DNA from: Clostridiales bacterium
GTDB lineage: Bacteria > Bacillota > Clostridia > Oscillospirales > Oscillospiraceae
Direction: 5' to 3'
Assembly: GCA_004557655.1 (NCBI GenBank)
Contig: SFGJ01000001.1
Location: 1 to 64,000, forward strand
Length of the DNA: 64,000 bases
Below the pieces are notes generated by a model. It had not been told where the DNA came from. It worked only from the letters and a program-made list of their open reading frames with translations, and ran no database searches. This document shows positions 60,074 through 64,000 of the stretch, one piece after another; the stretch's first letter is position 1; the number at the start of each line of letters is the position of its first letter. A program made the translations under genes and the position numbers.

Positions 60074-60982
60074 ATGCAGTCTTTTGCCTACCAGGTGAAA
60101 AGCGAATTGTGCCGGGTGCCGGTGCAGCGTATCTGCTGCGCCCGTGCTGAAGCATACGGTGTATTGCTGTACTGCAATACCTTTAACGCCCGGGAGATCC
60201 GCATCATCACCGAGAACCCCGAGTTTGCAAAGCGGCTACCCAAACTGTTCCATCGGGCCTTTAACCTGCGCTTTGATCGTTTGCCCGGGGAGCAGGAGGG
60301 CCGGGAGAAGCTAATCTTTCAGATCAACGATCCTGCCAAGCTGGAGCGGATCATCAGTCAGTTTGGATATGAGGCTAAGCAGACCTTGGCTTTACACATC
60401 AATTTCGGCGTGCTGGAGGAGGATTGCTGTCGCACTTCATTTCTGCGGGGAGCATTTCTTTCCGGCGGCAGTGTAACAGACCCGGAAAAACGCTACCATC
60501 TGGAGCTTGCGGGCAACCACTGCCAGGCCAGCCGGGAACTTTCCGCATTGCTGACGGAGATGGGCTTTCTGCCCCGCATGGTGAGCAGGGGAGCATCCAC
60601 AGTGATTTATTTCAAGCAGAGCGAACACATTGAGGATTTTCTGACCAAGCTGGGGGCACCGGTGGCAGCCATGGATATTATGACCACCAAGGTGGACAAG
60701 GCTATTCGCAACGGCGCAAACAGGGCTATGAACTGCGACATTGCCAATGTGAACAAAATCCTGGAGGCCGCTACGATGCAGCAATCCGCCATTGAAGCTC
60801 TGGAAAAAAGCGGCAAGCTGGATCGACTGCCGGAAAAATTGCAGCAAACAGCAAGGCTTCGTCTGGAGCATCCGGAGCTGTCCCTTTCCCAGTTGGCGGA
60901 GCTGTGCGACCCGCCGGTGTCCAAGTCTTGCATGAATCATCGCTTGAGAAAACTAAATGAAGAGGCAAAGAAGATACTATGA
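60074..60982 (+). CDS. whiA: DNA-binding protein WhiA
   Basis: A 302-residue WhiA: an N-terminal degenerate LAGLIDADG-like domain (RTSFLRGAFLSGGSVTDPEK) and a C-terminal helix-turn-helix (LSLSQLAELCDPPVSKSCMNHRL). It is a sporulation and division regulator in actinobacteria and affects division in Bacillus. The ATG at 60074 has AGGAGG upstream. It overlaps the next gene by four bases. Confidence 0.96.
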   Translation: MQSFAYQVKSELCRVPVQRICCARAEAYGVLLYCNTFNAREIRIITENPEFAKRLPKLFHRAFNLRFDRLPGEQEGREKLIFQINDPAKLERIISQFGYEAKQTLALHINFGVLEEDCCRTSFLRGAFLSGGSVTDPEKRYHLELAGNHCQASRELSALLTEMGFLPRMVSRGASTVIYFKQSEHIEDFLTKLGAPVAAMDIMTTKVDKAIRNGANRAMNCDIANVNKILEAATMQQSAIEALEKSGKLDRLPEKLQQTARLRLEHPELSLSQLAELCDPPVSKSCMNHRLRKLNEEAKKIL

Positions 60983-61428
60983 ATAAAACAGAGAAATGTA
61001 TTGCAGCGCGGGACTATCACAACAAAGGCTGCAACTGTACCCAGAGCATTTTGGCGACCTTCCATGAGGAAATGGGGCTTACGGAGAGCCAGTGTCTGGC
61101 TTTGGGCGGCGGTATGGGCAATGGGGTACGCTGTGGCAGCATTTGCGGCGCTGTCAGCGGCGGTGTGATGGTATTGGGTATGCTTTTTCCCGCCACGGCA
61201 GAGGAAGGAGTTGCGGGGAAAAAGCGAGTTGCGCAGCAGACGAGAGAATATATCCGTCGCTTTCAGGACAGATTCACCGATCTTAACTGCGCCGAATTGC
61301 TGCTGAATAAAGAGATTCAAGGCACCCAACAGGCGGAGCTTCTGGGTGTGGCCAACCACTGCGGCATCCTTATTATTTCCGCTGTGGAGATATTGTGTGA
61401 CTATATTGCAGAACTGAAAGAGGAGTAA
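60979..61428 (+). CDS. C_GCAxxG_C_C family redox/metal protein
   Basis: A 149-residue protein with the cysteine pattern that names the family: GCNCTQSIL, CLALGGGMGNGVRCGSICGAVSGGVM, and NCAELL plus HCG late in the chain. Such proteins probably bind a metal or cluster; function is not known. The ATG overlaps the whiA stop (ATGA), so it is the last coupled gene before dnaE. Confidence 0.88.
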   Translation: MNKTEKCIAARDYHNKGCNCTQSILATFHEEMGLTESQCLALGGGMGNGVRCGSICGAVSGGVMVLGMLFPATAEEGVAGKKRVAQQTREYIRRFQDRFTDLNCAELLLNKEIQGTQQAELLGVANHCGILIISAVEILCDYIAELKEE

Positions 61429-61433
61429 CACCC

Positions 61434-64000
61434 ATGTCATTCGTGCATCTTCACGTCCATACGGAGTATAGCTTGCTGGACGGCGCCTGCCGCATCCGTG
61501 ACCTGCCCCGGCGCATCAAAGAGATGGGCCAGACCGCCTGCGCCATTACCGACCATGGTGTGATGTACGGCGCTATTGACTTTTACCGGGCCTGCAAGGC
61601 AGAGGGGATCCACCCTGTCATCGGCTGTGAGGTCTATGTGGCGGCCCGTACCCGCTTTGACAAGATACACGAGTATGACGCCGAATCCAGACATCTGGTA
61701 CTGCTGTGCAGGAATGAAACGGGTTACCGCAACCTGTCCTATATGGTGAGCCAGGCCTTTGTAGAGGGATTTTATATACGACCCCGGATCGATCTGGATC
61801 TGCTGCGGGAGCATTCGGAGGGCTTAATTGCGCTGTCTGCATGCCTGGCAGGTGAAATTCCTAAGCGGCTGCTGCACGGCAATTATGAGGGCGCCAAGGA
61901 GTATTCTCTGCAGATGCAGGAGATCTTCGGACCGGATAACTTTTATCTGGAACTGCAGGATCATGGCATCCGCGAGCAGGCAGAGGTGAACCGTTACCTT
62001 TTGCGTCTCCATCAGGAGACAGGCATCCCTTTGGTCTGCACCAACGACGCCCATTATATCCGCAAGGAGGATGCCGAGAGCCACGATATCCTTTTGTGTA
62101 TCCAGACCGGGAAGACCGTGGACGATGAAAACCGTATGCGCTATGAGCCGCAGAATTTCTATCTGCGCTCCACGGAAGAGATGGAGGAGCTTTTTTCCTC
62201 CTATCCCGAGGCCGTGGAGAATACCCAGCGTATTGCCGACCGCTGTCAACTGGACTTCACCTTCGGCAAGTACCACCTGCCGGAATTCAAGCTTCCTCCG
62301 GGCTACGATTCACCCACCTATCTGCGAAAGCTCTGTGAGGAGGGCTTTGTAGAGAGATATGGGAATGAGAAGGAAGGATACCGTCATCAGCTTAACTATG
62401 AGCTCAATATGATTGAGAAAATGGGCTTCACGGACTATTTTCTTATTGTGTCGGACTTTGTGCGCTATGCCAAAAGTGCAGGCATTCCTGTGGGTCCCGG
62501 CCGTGGTTCCGCAGCGGGCAGCATGGTGTCCTACTGCCTGCATATAACCGATATTGACCCCATGGAGTATAACCTTTACTTTGAGCGGTTTTTGAATCCG
62601 GAGCGAGTGTCCATGCCCGATATTGACATGGACTTCGGTGACACCCGCCGTGAAGAGGTGGTAGACTATGTCCGCCGTAAATACGGCGATGATCATGTGG
62701 CACAGATCGTCACCTTTGGCACCATGGCGGCCAGAGCCGCCATCCGGGATGTGGGGCGGGTGCTGAATATTCCCTACAACGATGTGGACACCGTGGCCAA
62801 GCTGGTGCCCGCTACACTGCACATTACTCTGGATGATGCTTTGAAGTTATCCAAGCAGCTAAAGGACCAGTATGATTCCGACCCGCAGATCCACCGCCTC
62901 ATTGACCTGGCCAAGGCTCTGGAGGGAATGCCACGCCATGCCTCCACCCATGCCGCCGGTGTGGTCATTACAAAAAGACCGGTATACGAATATGTGCCTT
63001 TGGCCCGAAACGACGAGTCCATCGTCTGCCAGTATACCATGGTGACTCTGGAAGAACTGGGCCTGCTGAAAATGGACTTTTTGGGTCTGCGCAACCTTAC
63101 GGTGCTGGACGATGCCATTAAGATGCTGCCGCAAGATAAGCACTTTGATCTGCTGAAGATCCCCATGGATGATCCGGAGGTTTTCAATATGCTCACACAG
63201 GGCAGAACCTCCGGTGTATTCCAGATGGAGTCCACAGGTATGACCGGCGTGTGTCTGGGACTGAAACCCCAGAGCATTGAGGATATAACGGCTATCATCG
63301 CTCTGTACCGTCCAGGCCCTATGGATTCGATCCCGCGGTTTATCGCCTGCAAGCAGGATCCAAAACTCATTACGTATAAGCACCCATTGCTGGAGCCGAT
63401 TTTATCCGTGACCTACGGTTGCATTGTCTATCAGGAGCAGGTCATTCAGATATTCCAGCAGCTTGGCGGTTACTCTCTGGGCCAAGCGGACATGGTGCGC
63501 CGGGCGATCTCCAAGAAGAAGGCTAAAGAGATCGAAAAGGAGCGCCACTCCTTTGTCCATGGTGATCCGGAGCGGGGGATCAAGGGATGTGTTGCAAACG
63601 GCATCCCGGAGGCCACCGCCGAGGCAATTTATGACGAAATTTACGATTTTGCTAATTACGCCTTCAACAAAGCACATGCCGTCAGCTATGCGGTGGTGGC
63701 CTATCAAACGGCCTATTTCAAGTGCCACTTTACCAAAGAATACATGGCAGCTCTGCTGACCTCCGTGCTGCACAATTCGGACAAAGTGGCCGAGTATATT
63801 GCCGAATGCCGTGACTGCGGTATCAGCGTGCTGCCGCCGGACATCAATCATTCCAGAGATGGCTTCACCGTGGATGGTGAGAATATCCGATTCGGCCTGG
63901 TAGCCATCAAGAACATCGGCCGCGGCTTCATACAAACTCTGATTCAACGGCGTGACAAGGATGGGCCCTTTACATCGTTTCAGGATTTCTGTCAGCGCAT
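61434..64000 (+). CDS. dnaE: DNA polymerase III subunit alpha, 5' part (runs off the window)
   Basis: The first 855 codons of a DnaE-type replicative polymerase. The PHP domain opens with FVHLHVHTEYSLLDG, and palm-domain catalytic aspartates are in MPDIDMDFGDTRR (near residue 394-402). GPGRGSAAGSMVSYCLHI and MDFLGLRNLTVL are also present. It reads to the window edge without a stop, so the C-terminal OB/tRNA-like domains are not seen. AGAGGAG precedes the ATG at 61434, five bases after the preceding stop. Confidence 0.97.
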   Translation, partial: MSFVHLHVHTEYSLLDGACRIRDLPRRIKEMGQTACAITDHGVMYGAIDFYRACKAEGIHPVIGCEVYVAARTRFDKIHEYDAESRHLVLLCRNETGYRNLSYMVSQAFVEGFYIRPRIDLDLLREHSEGLIALSACLAGEIPKRLLHGNYEGAKEYSLQMQEIFGPDNFYLELQDHGIREQAEVNRYLLRLHQETGIPLVCTNDAHYIRKEDAESHDILLCIQTGKTVDDENRMRYEPQNFYLRSTEEMEELFSSYPEAVENTQRIADRCQLDFTFGKYHLPEFKLPPGYDSPTYLRKLCEEGFVERYGNEKEGYRHQLNYELNMIEKMGFTDYFLIVSDFVRYAKSAGIPVGPGRGSAAGSMVSYCLHITDIDPMEYNLYFERFLNPERVSMPDIDMDFGDTRREEVVDYVRRKYGDDHVAQIVTFGTMAARAAIRDVGRVLNIPYNDVDTVAKLVPATLHITLDDALKLSKQLKDQYDSDPQIHRLIDLAKALEGMPRHASTHAAGVVITKRPVYEYVPLARNDESIVCQYTMVTLEELGLLKMDFLGLRNLTVLDDAIKMLPQDKHFDLLKIPMDDPEVFNMLTQGRTSGVFQMESTGMTGVCLGLKPQSIEDITAIIALYRPGPMDSIPRFIACKQDPKLITYKHPLLEPILSVTYGCIVYQEQVIQIFQQLGGYSLGQADMVRRAISKKKAKEIEKERHSFVHGDPERGIKGCVANGIPEATAEAIYDEIYDFANYAFNKAHAVSYAVVAYQTAYFKCHFTKEYMAALLTSVLHNSDKVAEYIAECRDCGISVLPPDINHSRDGFTVDGENIRFGLVAIKNIGRGFIQTLIQRRDKDGPFTSFQDFCQR

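Overview
The window is a contiguous piece of a bacterial chromosome from an anaerobic, endospore-forming, low-redox Firmicute, most likely an Oscillospirales/Clostridia gut-type organism. The reasons are the spoIIAA-spoIIAB-sigF operon, T-box leaders on aminoacyl-tRNA synthetase genes, Rex, the glycyl-radical ribonucleotide reductase NrdDG, a biotin-dependent Na+-translocating decarboxylase, a V-type ATPase, a selenium-dependent-type xanthine dehydrogenase, and the Firmicute gene orders tig-clpP-clpX-lon-engB, rbgA-rnhB-yraN and hprK-murB-rapZ-yvcK-whiA. The genus is inference. No insertion sequence, prophage, integrase or CRISPR array was seen, so this reads as core chromosome with a few accessory metabolic blocks.

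Layout. 1-132: 3' end of a 5S rRNA gene and its terminator. 0.27-2.5 kb: a LysR regulator divergent from a small membrane protein and a PduL-type phosphotransacylase. 2.5-5.5 kb: nrdD-nrdG under paired NrdR-like boxes. 5.6-6.2 kb: DUF1275 membrane protein. 6.3-10.5 kb: a T-box leader, a chloramphenicol-acetyltransferase-fold gene, alaS, a DUF4250 gene and a HIT protein. 10.5-13.9 kb: the oadG/BCCP/oadB/oadA sodium-pump decarboxylase. 14.1-18.1 kb: sfsA, asnA, an aminotransferase and ptb. 18.3-21.2 kb: YkvI-type transporter, NUDIX hydrolase, a Cys/Gly-rich micropeptide, rex and tRNA-Arg. 21.2-28.4 kb: a seven-gene V-ATPase operon. 28.5-31.7 kb: a TRAP-TAXI transporter. 32.0-35.1 kb: T-box and valS. 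35.1-36.6 kb: the sigma-F operon. 36.5-38.8 kb: a LexA-box-controlled DNA-repair operon, divergent from a UvrD/PcrA helicase. 41.3-44.9 kb: rbgA, rnhB, yraN, a dipeptidase and a metallophosphoesterase. 45.0-51.4 kb: tig, clpP, clpX, lon and engB. 51.5-54.8 kb: xanthine dehydrogenase and a THEP1-type NTPase. 54.9-55.0 kb: rpmB. 55.3-64.0 kb: hprK, ROK kinase, murB, rapZ, yvcK, whiA, a C_GCAxxG protein and the start of dnaE.

How the genes fit together. The decarboxylase pumps Na+ outward, and the V-ATPase ring subunit keeps Na+-type ligand residues, so a sodium cycle coupling organic-acid fermentation to ATP or ion gradients is plausible (inference). Two phosphotransacylase genes (pduL-like, ptb) have no acyl kinase beside them. 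T-boxes tie alaS and valS to tRNA charging, NrdR boxes tie nrdDG to nucleotide status, and LexA boxes tie the repair genes to DNA damage.

The most unusual observation is in the TAXI solute-binding protein at 30639-31637. The segment that normally forms the C-terminus of this family sits directly behind the lipoprotein signal, and the protein stops where that segment would normally begin. This looks like a natural circular permutation.
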